Source: Sulfurovum sp.
Lineage (GTDB): Bacteria; Campylobacterota; Campylobacteria; Campylobacterales; Sulfurovaceae
NCBI GenBank assembly: GCA_030949725.1
Contig: JAUZSE010000011.1
Span: forward strand, 62,001-126,000
Length of the DNA: 64,000 bases
Direction: 5' to 3'
Part shown: in pieces, positions 29,031-37,590 of the stretch
Layout: the number at the start of each line of letters is the position of its first letter
Numbering within the stretch: the stretch's first letter is position 1
Position numbers and translations under genes: made by a program
Notes under the pieces: generated by a model
Databases searched by the model: none
Told to the model about the DNA's origin: nothing
Seen by the model: the letters and a program-made list of their open reading frames with translations, nothing else

Positions 29031-29037
29031 GACGAAG

Positions 29038-29176
29038 ATGACACAGTTTTTTTTAACGCTCTTTTTACTTTTAGGGGTCGCCTATTCCGAAGGTCTCTCA
29101 CCTTCCAAATATACCAGCCCCTAAAATGGAGATGGTGAGTTTATTGTCTGTCATTTTTCAACCTTTGTTAAATTGA
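29038..29176 (+). pseudogene. Short secreted-peptide ORF, possibly frameshifted
   Basis: ATG 29038 begins a signal-like peptide (MTQFFLTLFLLLGVAYSEG) that stops after 28 residues. Allowing one extra base near 29105 it continues as NIPAPKMEMVSLLSVIF to a stop at 29176. It lies seven bases after the NosL-like gene. I do not know its family, and it may be only a remnant. Confidence 0.3.
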
Positions 29177-29195
29177 GTAAATAATAAAACCTTAT

Positions 29196-30539
29196 TTACT
29201 TTTTACTATGTGTAAGCGAAAATATCCAAGCCCCTAAAGTAAGTAAAAGATACAATCCACCGATAAAATAGAGCTGTTCTATCTGTGTGGTGGCTTCATA
29301 ATAGATGATAAGTATTATTCCTATAGCTAACCCAATCATCGCACCAATAGTTAAGCAAAGAGAAGAGTTTGTTTTTTTATAAATGGTGAAGTTTGCAAAT
29401 GCCATCAAGAAAGAGACCAACAAAAAAGTAACGCTACCAAATTCTAAAATAACTTTTAAGTTACCTGCTAAAATAAGACAAAAGGCTAAAATAGCCATAC
29501 TAATAATGGCGTATATGGGAATATTATTTTTTCTTTTGGCTAGAAATTTAGGAAAATAACCATCTTCTGCTATGACGCTAACTTGTCTTGATGAGCCAAA
29601 TAATGTGCCACTAATAGCAGAGCTTGTAGCCAATAAAGCTCCCATAATCACCAAGTCTGTTCCCCAATGTCCTAGAACTTTATTGGCTCCTGCTGCTAAA
29701 GCATACTCTTGATTTTGAACAATATCTTCAAAAGGAATGGCTAAAATTGCACCCAAAGAGAGGATTACATAAATTAAGATGGCTAAGAACATCGCAGAAT
29801 ATATGGCTTTTGGAATATTTTTTTCTGGGTTTTCCATCTCATTGACGGCATTAATAACCAATTGAAAGCCCTCAAAGGCAACAAAAGTTAATGAAGCAAC
29901 AATTAAAATCGAAATAATATGTATATCATCATTATTCTCTAAAAGTATGGGAAGACTTGTATTTGAATGGCTCATTAGTACAAAGGCAATAATGGTTAAA
30001 ATAATCAGTTTGGTATAAACCATAAGGTCTTCGATTTTACCCATTCCTTTAACACTCCAAAGATTAATAAGTGTAAAAAGAAGAATAATAGCACCTGCAA
30101 CAGCTTTTCGTATCCACTCGTCATCGGCAAAAGGAAAACTACTAATGGCATAAGAAGCAAAGGTATAAGCATAGAGAGCCAAGGTACTAATGTAGCCAAA
30201 AATAACTCCCCATCCAATGAGTGAAGCCCAAAAAGGAGAGTTTGGAAAGGTTCTCTTAAAAAAGGAGTAAGTTGCTCCTTCATCTTTGTAATAAACCCCC
30301 AGTTTTATGTAAGAGTAGGCAGCCATTATTGCCAATAGACCTCCTAATATAAAAGCCAATGGCGTATAGACCCCAATCATGGAAACGGAGATACCTAAAA
30401 CAGTAAATATTCCCCCACCTATCATGCCACCAAGAGCAATGGCTATGAGTTCAGGAAGTCCAAGTTGTTTTGGATGTTTTATTTGAATCATTTTATCTTT
30501 AAAATTGTCTAACATTAACTTCACTTCTTCTCTCACCAT
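29196..30539 (-). CDS. APC-family amino acid permease
   Basis: The 447-residue protein has the APC core: ALGGMIGGGIFTVLG in helix 1 (the substrate-binding GGGIF loop), then eleven or more further hydrophobic helices, with FVAFEGFQLVINAVNEMENPEKNIPKA in the helix 6-7 region. These carriers exchange or import amino acids or polyamines with protons or ions. The substrate cannot be read from the sequence. The start may be ATG 30539 or the internal Met nine residues later. It stands convergent with the NosL-like gene. Confidence 0.85.
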   Translation of the reverse strand: MVREEVKLMLDNFKDKMIQIKHPKQLGLPELIAIALGGMIGGGIFTVLGISVSMIGVYTPLAFILGGLLAIMAAYSYIKLGVYYKDEGATYSFFKRTFPNSPFWASLIGWGVIFGYISTLALYAYTFASYAISSFPFADDEWIRKAVAGAIILLFTLINLWSVKGMGKIEDLMVYTKLIILTIIAFVLMSHSNTSLPILLENNDDIHIISILIVASLTFVAFEGFQLVINAVNEMENPEKNIPKAIYSAMFLAILIYVILSLGAILAIPFEDIVQNQEYALAAGANKVLGHWGTDLVIMGALLATSSAISGTLFGSSRQVSVIAEDGYFPKFLAKRKNNIPIYAIISMAILAFCLILAGNLKVILEFGSVTFLLVSFLMAFANFTIYKKTNSSLCLTIGAMIGLAIGIILIIYYEATTQIEQLYFIGGLYLLLTLGAWIFSLTHSKK

Positions 30540-30590
30540 GCATGATTTTTTCCTTAAATCAGAATTATTTTTTATATTATACCTATAGTT

Positions 30591-30728
30591 TTAAATTTCT
30601 TTCATTCTACTGCTCAAAATAAAACCCAACAACAGCCCAATGGTCAGCAGATAAATCACTGTATAACTCCCTATAAATGTGAATATGACTCCACCTAGTA
30701 TGGGGGAATCACTAAAATGGTTCACCAT
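30591..30728 (-). CDS. Tiny membrane protein at the end of the cyd operon
   Basis: A 45-residue frame beginning MVNHFSDSPILGGVIFTF is one hydrophobic helix pair with a short basic end (SSRMKEI). It overlaps the end of the CydX-like gene by 17 bases. It resembles the small partner proteins that follow cydB in many operons, but I cannot assign a family. Confidence 0.4.
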   Translation of the reverse strand: MVNHFSDSPILGGVIFTFIGSYTVIYLLTIGLLLGFILSSRMKEI

Positions 30729-30852
30729 TTTTCTTTTCTAAATTATCTTCCAGATGCTCTATATTGAGTAGTACAAACTTGTAAGAGATAAAGATTACAA
30801 TAGGCCATGAGGCATACCATAGTAAAGCAGATGTATAATTGATAGTTTCCAT
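30712..30852 (-). CDS. CydX-like small membrane protein
   Basis: A 46-residue frame (METINYTSALLWYASWPIV...) with one membrane helix that contains the WYASW motif, like the WYFAW of CydX, and ends in an acidic-basic tail. CydX is a small subunit that stabilises cytochrome bd oxidase. It begins 17 bases after the cydB stop, behind AAAAGG. As cydA and cydB are broken here, it may have lost its partner. Confidence 0.5.
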   Translation of the reverse strand: METINYTSALLWYASWPIVIFISYKFVLLNIEHLEDNLEKKNGEPF

Positions 30853-31206
30853 AATTTTTCCTTTTATTTTAATAGTGGTGATGGTCGGATTCGATTTCTT
30901 CAGAGGTAATAGGTTCTCTGTCCATTACTTTCCATACCAGATAAATATACCCTAGTACAAACGGTACCATAAGCGAAACATAACTCATCACCGTGAGTGT
31001 GTAGTGAGTCCCTGAACTGTTTTCTATCGTAAGAGAACTAGCAATGTCACTAAGTGATGGATAAATGGTCGTTTGATTGAAACCAAGAAGGCTTAGTAGA
31101 CTTACAACTGTCAGCACAGTACCTACACCAGAAAACCAAATACCTTTTTTAGATGCCTTAAACAAAGTAATATAAAAGGCATACAGGAGCAAAAATACTC
31201 CACTAA

Positions 31207-32483
31207 GGACAACAAGATAAACAAACCCAAAATAAGCTAAAATACTATTTATGAAAAAGTACCCAAAAGAAATAGAAGAGCAAATGCTAAATCTATATAA
31301 AAGTTTATCAGAGAAAGACAGAAGACGCTACGCAGGAATAGAAGCAACCAAATTAAGTCATGGAGGGATAAGCTATATATGCGAAATCTTTGAATGTGAC
31401 TATAGTGGTGTGTCAAGAGGACAAAAAGAGTTAAGAACAGAATTAGATAAAGATAATAAAAGACAAAGAGAAGAGGGAGGAGGAAGAAAGTCTATATTGC
31501 TCACAAGAGAAGGCTTAGACGAAGCATTCCTAGAGGTTATCGCAGAGAGTACAGCAGGTTCACCGATGGATGAGACGATAAAGTGGACAAATTTATCACG
31601 GAAAGAGCTACAAACTAGATTGTCAGAGAAAGGTTTTGTAGTTGATGTGGATATAGTGAAACAACTCTTAAAAAACATCATTTTCGTAAGCGACAAGCAT
31701 TTAAAACACTTTCAGGAAAAGTAGATGTTGCAAATAGAGATGAGCAATTTAAAAATATTGAAAAACTAAAAGAAGAATATAAGAAAGAGGGGAATCCTGT
31801 TTTGAGTATGGATGTAAAAAAAGAGTTTTTAGGAAATTTATACCGAGAAGGTAAACTGTATACTCAAGAGATAATTAAAGTTAAAGACCATGATTTTCCT
31901 TCTTACGCAGAGGGAAAAATTGTCCCCTATGGGCTGTATGATATAAACCTAAATATTGGTTATATTACCATAGGGACAAGTGCTGATACCAGTGAATTTG
32001 CTTGTGAATCTATCAAAAATTGGTGGTTAAATTATGGATATATTGAATATCAAGGACATGATAAACTGCTACTACTGTGCGATGGTGGGGCAGTAATAGC
32101 TCTCGTCACTATATTTTTAAAGAAGATTTACAGAAGTTATCAGAGGAATTACAAATTGAAATTCGTATTGCTCATTATCCTCCTTATACATCAAAGTATA
32201 ATCCTATAGAACATCGCCTATTCCCTCATATCACAAGAGCTTTACAAGGAGTCATTTTTACAAGTGTAGAGTTAGTAAATACCCTTATTGCACAAACTAA
32301 AACGACTACAGGATTGAAAGTTTTTAGTTCTATTCTTGATAAGGTATTTCATACAAAAAGAAAATATGCAGAGGGCTTTAAAGAGAATATGAAAATTATC
32401 TTTGATATACATTTACCACTTTGGAATTATGTTGCTATTCCTAAAAAAGTACTAGTAATTTGGTTTTATTTATGTTTTAGTCC
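31207..32483 (+). mobile_element. ISAzo13-family insertion sequence, copy 1 (in cydB)
   Basis: The 1277-base element begins GGACAACAAGATAAAC and ends with the complement of GGACTAAAACATAAAT, an imperfect inverted repeat (12 of 16). It is flanked by a 3-bp direct repeat TAA (31204-31206 and 32484-32486). The same left end appears at 58420 and 63145, each after TAA, which fixes the boundary. It is inserted antisense to cydB. A -10-like TAAAATACT lies just before the transposase ATG, with no Shine-Dalgarno sequence. Confidence 0.9.
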
Positions 32484-32493
32484 TAAGCAGTGA
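31251..32493 (+). pseudogene. ISAzo13-family DDE transposase, copy 1: frameshift heptamer plus one lost G
   Basis: The first frame (157 residues) ends at 31724. At 31670-31676 A_AAA_AAC lies in phase (third base of a codon first), and a -1 step there leads to HHFRKRQAFKTLSGKVD and the catalytic half: SMDVKKEFLGN (first Asp), HDFPSYAEGKIVPYGLYD, DTSEFACESIKNWW, and HYPPYTSKYNPIEHRLFPHI (Glu). This copy reads well across SMDVKKEFLGN but has four Gs where copy 2 has five in DGGGSNSSRH, so the frame is lost at about 32085. An extra A near the end also removes the normal stop and the frame runs out of the IS to 32493. Confidence 0.82.
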
Positions 32494-33201
32494 TATGAGG
32501 AGTATAGGTGTATCTATAAGGTTGTGTAAAAACTTATAACTTACTATTTCAAAGCCTTCCTTACTGTAAGCTATCCCACTCATAAGAAGTAGTAAGACGG
32601 TAACGATAAGAAAAAAACCTACAAAGAGTAGTGCATCATATTTAAGTTGTTTACGTGCTCTTTGCACGATAAGTGCTTCGTTAATGTTGTTAATAAAATA
32701 TAGACTTGCCTGTGCACGAGCAAGAAAAAAGATAGTCACACCAAAAGCAACATTAAAAGGGTTGAGAATAGCTTCAAGTCCATAAGTATGGTTTGTCCAA
32801 GAAGAAAGGTTCATGTCATTTTTGATGAAGTTTCCACCCGTATAAAAAGTTGCTAAGGCTATACCAATAAGAATGATACCTACCGAACCATTGATATATA
32901 AAAAGGTTTCGTAAGTTTTTTGTCCAAAAAAAAGTTATTGGGTTTTTTACGATACTCATAAGAGACTGCCTGAATGATAAAACAAAAAAGTATCGCCATC
33001 CAAACATAGTATGCTCCAGCAAAACTCACGGCATACAGTAAAGGAAATGCTGCAAAAAGAGCACCCCCAATTTGGCTAAAGTATTGAGCAATGTCTGTCC
33101 ACCTTGAACAAACATCAAAAAGACAAAAAAATGCACCTAACAAGGTGACAATAAACCACCAGTACTGTTGTAGTGTCAAAAGTGATAAAGATTCAAACAT
33201 A

Positions 33202-34146
33202 TTAGTGTCCCTCCATTCCATTTTTAATTTGTGTGGTCATGATACGTATTTCTGCGATAAGTAGTCCTGTAAATATAATAGAAAATAGCCAAAATGTAGT
33301 TTGTACAGCAGTGGTACTTATCTGTGAAGTAGCCATACCCACAGGTAACATTTCAAAAATAGCCCATGGCTGTCTACCTACTTCTGCAACTATCCAACCC
33401 ATTTCTCCTGCTATATATCCTAAGGGGATAGAAAATACTGCTGCTCTAAGGAGTAACTTTTTCTTCTCTAATTTACCAACCATAGTAAAATATAGGATAA
33501 AGAAAAAGAGTATTAAAAACCATGTGCCTAAACCAACCATAATATGAAAACTATAAAAAGTCAATGCTACAGGAGGAATGATGTCTTTCGCGTCTTTTAA
33601 ATAGCCGTACCCAAAATACTTCTCATTGGCTCTAAAATCAGCCAATGCTTTTTCTGCTTCTGCTGTATTGCCTTCTTTTTTGGCTTTTTTATAGGCTTTA
33701 AGTGCTGCTATGGCTACTTTTCCTTTTTCCATCTTATTACTCGCAGATTCTATGTTATGACGATCCATATCTCCATAGACTAGCTCATTGATACCTGGTA
33801 CAAAAGCATCAGGATCATGAAAACCTAAAATAGAGAGTGCTTGTGGAATTTCGATACTCCAAAAGAACTCATCTTGGTCATCACCTATCTCTTTATGGTG
33901 GTTTAATTGCCCAATGGCAACAATACCTGCACGTTCATGTCCATGATAAAGTCCTTCCATCGCGGCTAGTTTGCTGGGTTGTGTAAGTGCAACTTGATGT
34001 GCTGCCTCATCTCCTGTAAAAATGAGGAATATTGAGGTAATCAGTCCAAAGGTAGCTCCCACTACGATGCTCTTTTTTGCTTTAACAATGTCTTTGTTTT
34101 TAAGAAGATACCAAGCACTAATCCCTACTACAAACAGTGACCCCAT
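33202..34146 (-). pseudogene. cydA: Cytochrome bd oxidase subunit I, N-terminal third missing
   Basis: The open frame encodes 314 residues of CydA from about helix 5 on: GISAWYLLKNKD at the start, AAMEGLYHGHERAG (Q-loop region) and GWIVAEVGRQPWAIFEMLP near the end. The first ~190 residues, which hold the His ligands for heme b595 and other essential parts, are absent. Upstream sequence runs straight into the DUF4492 gene, whose stop overlaps the apparent ATG (TAATG). A deletion has fused the two. Bd oxidase reduces oxygen with quinol; this copy cannot. Confidence 0.85.
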
Positions 34147-34316
34147 TACAAAACCACTTTTAAAAAGTTTGGAAAAAAAAAGATTTTTATAATGACAAAA
34201 AAAAGCACAAATTTGATACCAATAATTGCCCAGAGGCGTTTACCTAATTTCATATTTTTAAAACCATCCAGATAAAACTGGAAGATTTTTTTAATACTAC
34301 TAAGAACCGCTAACAT
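34146..34316 (-). CDS. DUF4492-type small membrane protein, probably 3'-truncated
   Basis: A 56-residue protein, MLAVLSSIKKIFQFYLDGFKNM, with one membrane helix and the FFFPNFL end typical of the small DUF4492 proteins found directly before cydA in Campylobacterota and Bacteroidota. Its last residues (KVVL) come from cydA sequence in a different frame, so the deletion that removed the start of cydA also replaced its tail. Function in the family is unknown, presumed linked to cytochrome bd. Confidence 0.65.
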   Translation of the reverse strand: MLAVLSSIKKIFQFYLDGFKNMKLGKRLWAIIGIKFVLFFVIIKIFFFPNFLKVVL

Positions 34317-34354
34317 CTAAATATCTTCTTTGAGTCAAATATTTTTCTACATTT

Positions 34355-34525
34355 TTATTCATGATTGTTCTTTCTTGGTATAAACTTTCCACAACCTTTT
34401 TCTGCTGTACCACCAAAACTTTTTACCTCTCTGGCTGCCCCATTTTCATAAATAACGGTTCTTTCACACTTTGGTGCATCAACACATACACTATTTGAAC
34501 ATCCTATATCTTCTGCTACTGCCAT
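34355..34525 (-). CDS. 56-residue cysteine-containing small protein
   Basis: ATG 34525 follows AAGGATATAAA. The product has four Cys (DIGCSNSVCVDAPKCER and later KGCGKF), spaced as if to bind a metal or cluster, and is otherwise small and soluble. It lies between a DUF134 regulator and the DUF4492-cydA genes on the same strand. I do not recognise a family with certainty. Confidence 0.5.
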   Translation of the reverse strand: MAVAEDIGCSNSVCVDAPKCERTVIYENGAAREVKSFGGTAEKGCGKFIPRKNNHE

Positions 34526-34543
34526 TTTATATCCTTTTATTAT

Positions 34544-34831
34544 TTAGTCTTGAATCATAACGATGGCTTTACCATGAAGTAAAGCATCTGAAATTTTTTT
34601 GCGAGCTTGTTGGATGACTCTCGAAAAAGTTGTACGAGAAATACCCATTTTGTCTGCACATTCTTGTTGATAGAGTCCTTCATAGTCACTTAAGCGTATC
34701 GCTTCCATTTCATCAAAGTCTAGTTCTATTTTTTCAAGATCTTTACCTCGAATACCACAGGGTTTAAAACAAACCATTCTGTGATCTGCTTCTATATGAC
34801 GTATGATCTTTCTTCTTCCAAGTTGCTGCAT
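34544..34831 (-). CDS. DUF134/UPF0251 helix-turn-helix DNA-binding protein
   Basis: The 95-residue protein starts MQQLGRRKIIRHIE and has FKPCGIRGKDLE with a conserved Cys, ELDFDEMEAIRLSDYEGLYQQECADKMGISRTTFSRVI (sigma-70 region 4-like HTH, about residues 36-75) and a short tail. Such proteins sit next to iron-sulfur or redox genes in many anaerobes and may sense metal or redox state. Here it heads the small Cys-protein and cyd genes, so it may regulate them. Confidence 0.8.
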   Translation of the reverse strand: MQQLGRRKIIRHIEADHRMVCFKPCGIRGKDLEKIELDFDEMEAIRLSDYEGLYQQECADKMGISRTTFSRVIQQARKKISDALLHGKAIVMIQD

Positions 34832-34928
34832 AGCAAGTCCAATCTAATTTATATTTGCATATATGTTCATAAGTAGTTTAATTATTATAGCTTTTAACTA
34901 TAATTATAATAATATATAATTATGTATG

Positions 34929-34990
34929 GTGTAGATTGGGCGTGATATAGAAAAGAATGCGATCATTGTTATAATTTTTGGAATCTACAC
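34929..34990. repeat. Spaced inverted repeat between DUF134 and glnK
   Basis: GTGTAGATT at 34929-34937 and AATCTACAC at 34982-34990 form a perfect 9-bp inverted repeat 44 bases apart. The outer bases TGTAT and ATGTACA nearly extend it. The 270-base gap between the two genes holds no coding frame. It could be a long hairpin or a small element remnant. Confidence 0.35.
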
Positions 34991-35072
34991 TATGTACAGA
35001 GGTCTTGACTTCATAAAAAACCCAGAAAAGTTTGTATTAAATTGTTGTAAATATGAGAGAAGATGACGCTAT

Positions 35073-35094
35073 AAAAAATGGGCTTTGCCCATTT
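35073..35094 (-). terminator. Rho-independent terminator of the amtB-glnK operon
   Basis: On the minus strand AAATGGGC-AAA-GCCCATTT is followed by a run of T then ATAGC. It begins about ten bases after the glnK stop at 35105, as expected for the end of this operon. Confidence 0.8.
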
Positions 35095-35104
35095 CTCGTC
35101 CTAT

Positions 35105-35458
<354 letters not shown>

Positions 35459-35483
35459 TTATAAAATAGTGGGTAACAAATGC

Positions 35484-36791
35484 TTATGCATTTGTTACAG
35501 TTTCACCGTGAATATTTTCATCAAGACCATTGTGCTCAGTCTCTTCATCCACTCTTGCGCCACCAGTAAGAGCTGATGCGATATAGTAAACAATCACTGT
35601 ACCAACCAGTGTCCATGTACCAACAATAGCTACGGATTCAAGTTGAACCATAAATTGTCCCATTCTGTCTCCAGATTCTTTAAGTGGACCATCCCATAAT
35701 AAGGCTTGGTCATTCAATGCAAAGAATGCCGTGGCAAGTGCACCCCAAAGACCCGCTAGGAAGTGGATACCAAATGCATCAAGTGAATCATCATAACCAA
35801 ATATCTTCTTAAGTTTGATCACACCAAAGAATGCGATGACTGATCCTACGATACCTATTGCAAACGCACCACCAACACCAACAAATCCAGCAGCTGGTGT
35901 GATGGCAACTAGACCAGCGATGATACCTGACGCAATCCCAAGAAGTGTTGGTTTCTTAAAGATGAACCACTCCAGTAGCATCCATGTCACTGCGGCTGCA
36001 GAAGTTGCTATGGTTGTAGTCATGACAGCAAGACCAGCGATAGCATTTGCACCAAATGCAGATCCACCATTAAATCCGTACCAACCGAACCATAGTAAAG
36101 CAGCACCTACAGCAGTAAATAAAATACTGTAAGGTTTCATAGCAGTTTTTGGATAACCAGATCTTCTACCAATAAGGATAGCAAGAACAAGACCTGCAAG
36201 ACCACCATTCATATGTACAACAGTACCACCAGCAAAGTCAAGTGCACCTGCATCAAACAAGTATGCACCTTCTCCACCCCATACCATATGTGTTATTGGA
36301 GCATAGACTAAAAGCCCCCATAAAACAACGATAACCATCCAAGTAGAAAACTTCATACGTCCTATAACAGAACCTGAAGCAATCGCTACTGTAATCGCAG
36401 CAAATGTACCTTGGAATGCTATAAATACAAACATTGGGTAAGTACCAGAAAGGTCTGTCCACTTAATACCATCTAGCATGACGTTACCAAATCCACCAAA
36501 TACATTTTGAAGCATAGCGCTTTCGTTTGTACCAAATGCAATAGAATACCCTGCAATAATCCATACTAAAAATGCAACTACAAATGCACCCATAACCATA
36601 GCATAGGTGTTAAGTACGTTTTTAGATCTTGTCATACCACCATAAAAAAGTGCTAAACCTGCTGGTGTCATAAGTAATACCAATGCTGTTGATATCATCA
36701 TCCACGCTGTATCTCCAGAGTCTAATTTATCTTCTGCAAAAGCAAAGATAGGCAAGAACAATGCCATAAGAACTGAAAGTTTTAATTTCAT
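35484..36791 (-). CDS. amtB: Ammonium transporter AmtB
   Basis: The 435-residue channel protein begins with a cleavable signal peptide (MKLKLSVLMALFLPIFAFA) and has the Amt signatures ALFYGGMTRSKNVLNT and DFAGGTVVHMNGGLAGL, including the first pore His, then a second His near FGIHFLAGLWG. Eleven membrane helices are expected. It imports ammonium and is paired with GlnK directly downstream. With the nitrate assimilation block at 5-12.6 kb it gives the cell two nitrogen sources. Confidence 0.95.
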   Translation of the reverse strand: MKLKLSVLMALFLPIFAFAEDKLDSGDTAWMMISTALVLLMTPAGLALFYGGMTRSKNVLNTYAMVMGAFVVAFLVWIIAGYSIAFGTNESAMLQNVFGGFGNVMLDGIKWTDLSGTYPMFVFIAFQGTFAAITVAIASGSVIGRMKFSTWMVIVVLWGLLVYAPITHMVWGGEGAYLFDAGALDFAGGTVVHMNGGLAGLVLAILIGRRSGYPKTAMKPYSILFTAVGAALLWFGWYGFNGGSAFGANAIAGLAVMTTTIATSAAAVTWMLLEWFIFKKPTLLGIASGIIAGLVAITPAAGFVGVGGAFAIGIVGSVIAFFGVIKLKKIFGYDDSLDAFGIHFLAGLWGALATAFFALNDQALLWDGPLKESGDRMGQFMVQLESVAIVGTWTLVGTVIVYYIASALTGGARVDEETEHNGLDENIHGETVTNA

Positions 36792-36859
36792 ACTAATTCC
36801 TTTAAAATTAATTTTACAGGATTATATTAGCATCAATTGATAGGTTTTATAATACTTAG

Positions 36860-36878
36860 TTGATTAATTTTTAATCAA
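36860..36878. promoter_or_regulatory. Palindrome upstream of amtB
   Basis: TTGATTAA-TTT-TTAATCAA, a perfect 8-bp palindrome with a 3-base centre, lies 69 bases before the amtB ATG, just beyond the end of the PAS-protein gene. It could be an operator or an intercistronic hairpin. The half-site spacing does not fit FNR. Confidence 0.4.
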
Positions 36879-36888
36879 TAGCTACTAT

Positions 36889-37590
36889 CTATTGAATGAG
36901 AGGAATCTCAAGTTTGATTGCATATTCTTGCAAGAGGCATTTGATATGACTGTGGGTTGCAAATGCACTAATCTCATGGTCAGTATCGGCATAACGTCCA
37001 TTGGCTTGTATACAAAGTTGTACAATAGATTCTTTTTTATCATCAATAATAACCTGTTGACCAATAAGCAGTTTGAGTGAAATGTCTATGGAGTCAGATG
37101 ATCTAAAGGCATCAAGGGTTTTTCTAAGAAGTTTAGAAAAGTTATTTTGGTCTATTTTAAATGGCGGTAAGTCCTGATCGGTTAAAAGTGTGAGGGGGTT
37201 AGAGTTTTTTGTTCTAAAAAGTGCTATGTTTGCTTCAAGCAAAATATTTATATCTGTGGTTATAAAAGTATTGGTTTCAAGTTTATGTGTGTGTTTTATA
37301 CGCGGGGCATTGTAGAGACGTAGTGAAATTTGTTCTTCATTTTCATATCCTACTGTAATAGCATGAAACATAAAAGAATCGTAACCCAGTGACAAAGAGG
37401 TGGTTTTGTATCCAAAATTTTGAGGTGCATAAGAGATAGCAATGTCATAAAGCTCTTTTTTTGCAACATAACCAAAGAGTATTTCAGCAGCATTATTTAA
37501 ATAAAGTATTTTTTCTTGATTGTTAAAGAGAATGAAGGGATTGTTATCCCACTCTACAAAAGATTCAAAATTAATCAATGTTGTGTTCAT
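36889..37590 (-). CDS. PAS-domain protein with a degenerate histidine-kinase-like C-terminus
   Basis: The 233-residue protein opens with a PAS-like fold (NPFILFNNQEKILYLNNAAEILFGY, about residues 16-40). Its C-terminal half (KIDQNNFSKLLRKTLDAFRSSDSIDISLKL) resembles the start of a kinase ATPase domain, but I see no phospho-accepting His box and no N or G boxes. It overlaps the NtrC-like gene before it by 20 bases and precedes amtB. The position matches the NtrB of other bacteria, so it may sense nitrogen state without kinase activity. That is an inference. Confidence 0.6.
   Translation of the reverse strand: MNTTLINFESFVEWDNNPFILFNNQEKILYLNNAAEILFGYVAKKELYDIAISYAPQNFGYKTTSLSLGYDSFMFHAITVGYENEEQISLRLYNAPRIKHTHKLETNTFITTDINILLEANIALFRTKNSNPLTLLTDQDLPPFKIDQNNFSKLLRKTLDAFRSSDSIDISLKLLIGQQVIIDDKKESIVQLCIQANGRYADTDHEISAFATHSHIKCLLQEYAIKLEIPLIQ

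Larger units (their letters stand above)
30869..33200 (-). pseudogene. cydB: Cytochrome bd oxidase subunit II, broken by ISAzo13-family copy 1, a deletion and frameshifts
   Basis: The start is ATG 33200 (GGAGGG upstream, overlapping the cydA end). The N-terminal frame has LQQYWWFIVTLLGAFF; a shift in a seven-A run (33125-33131, top strand) leads to FLMFVQGGQTLLNTLAK. About 25 residues normally following (the GRKWE...TFTTLVTF region) are missing near 33075. The frame resumes at GGALFAAFPLLYAVSFAGAYYVWMA. Another shift lies in the eight-A run 32926-32933. The IS at 31207-32483 then cuts between LLISLL and SGVFLLLYAFY. The gene cannot make a full CydB. Confidence 0.88.

Noticed and set aside
36860-36878. 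FNR box upstream of amtB
   Set aside because: The TTGAT and ATCAA halves are nine bases apart, whereas FNR sites need four.
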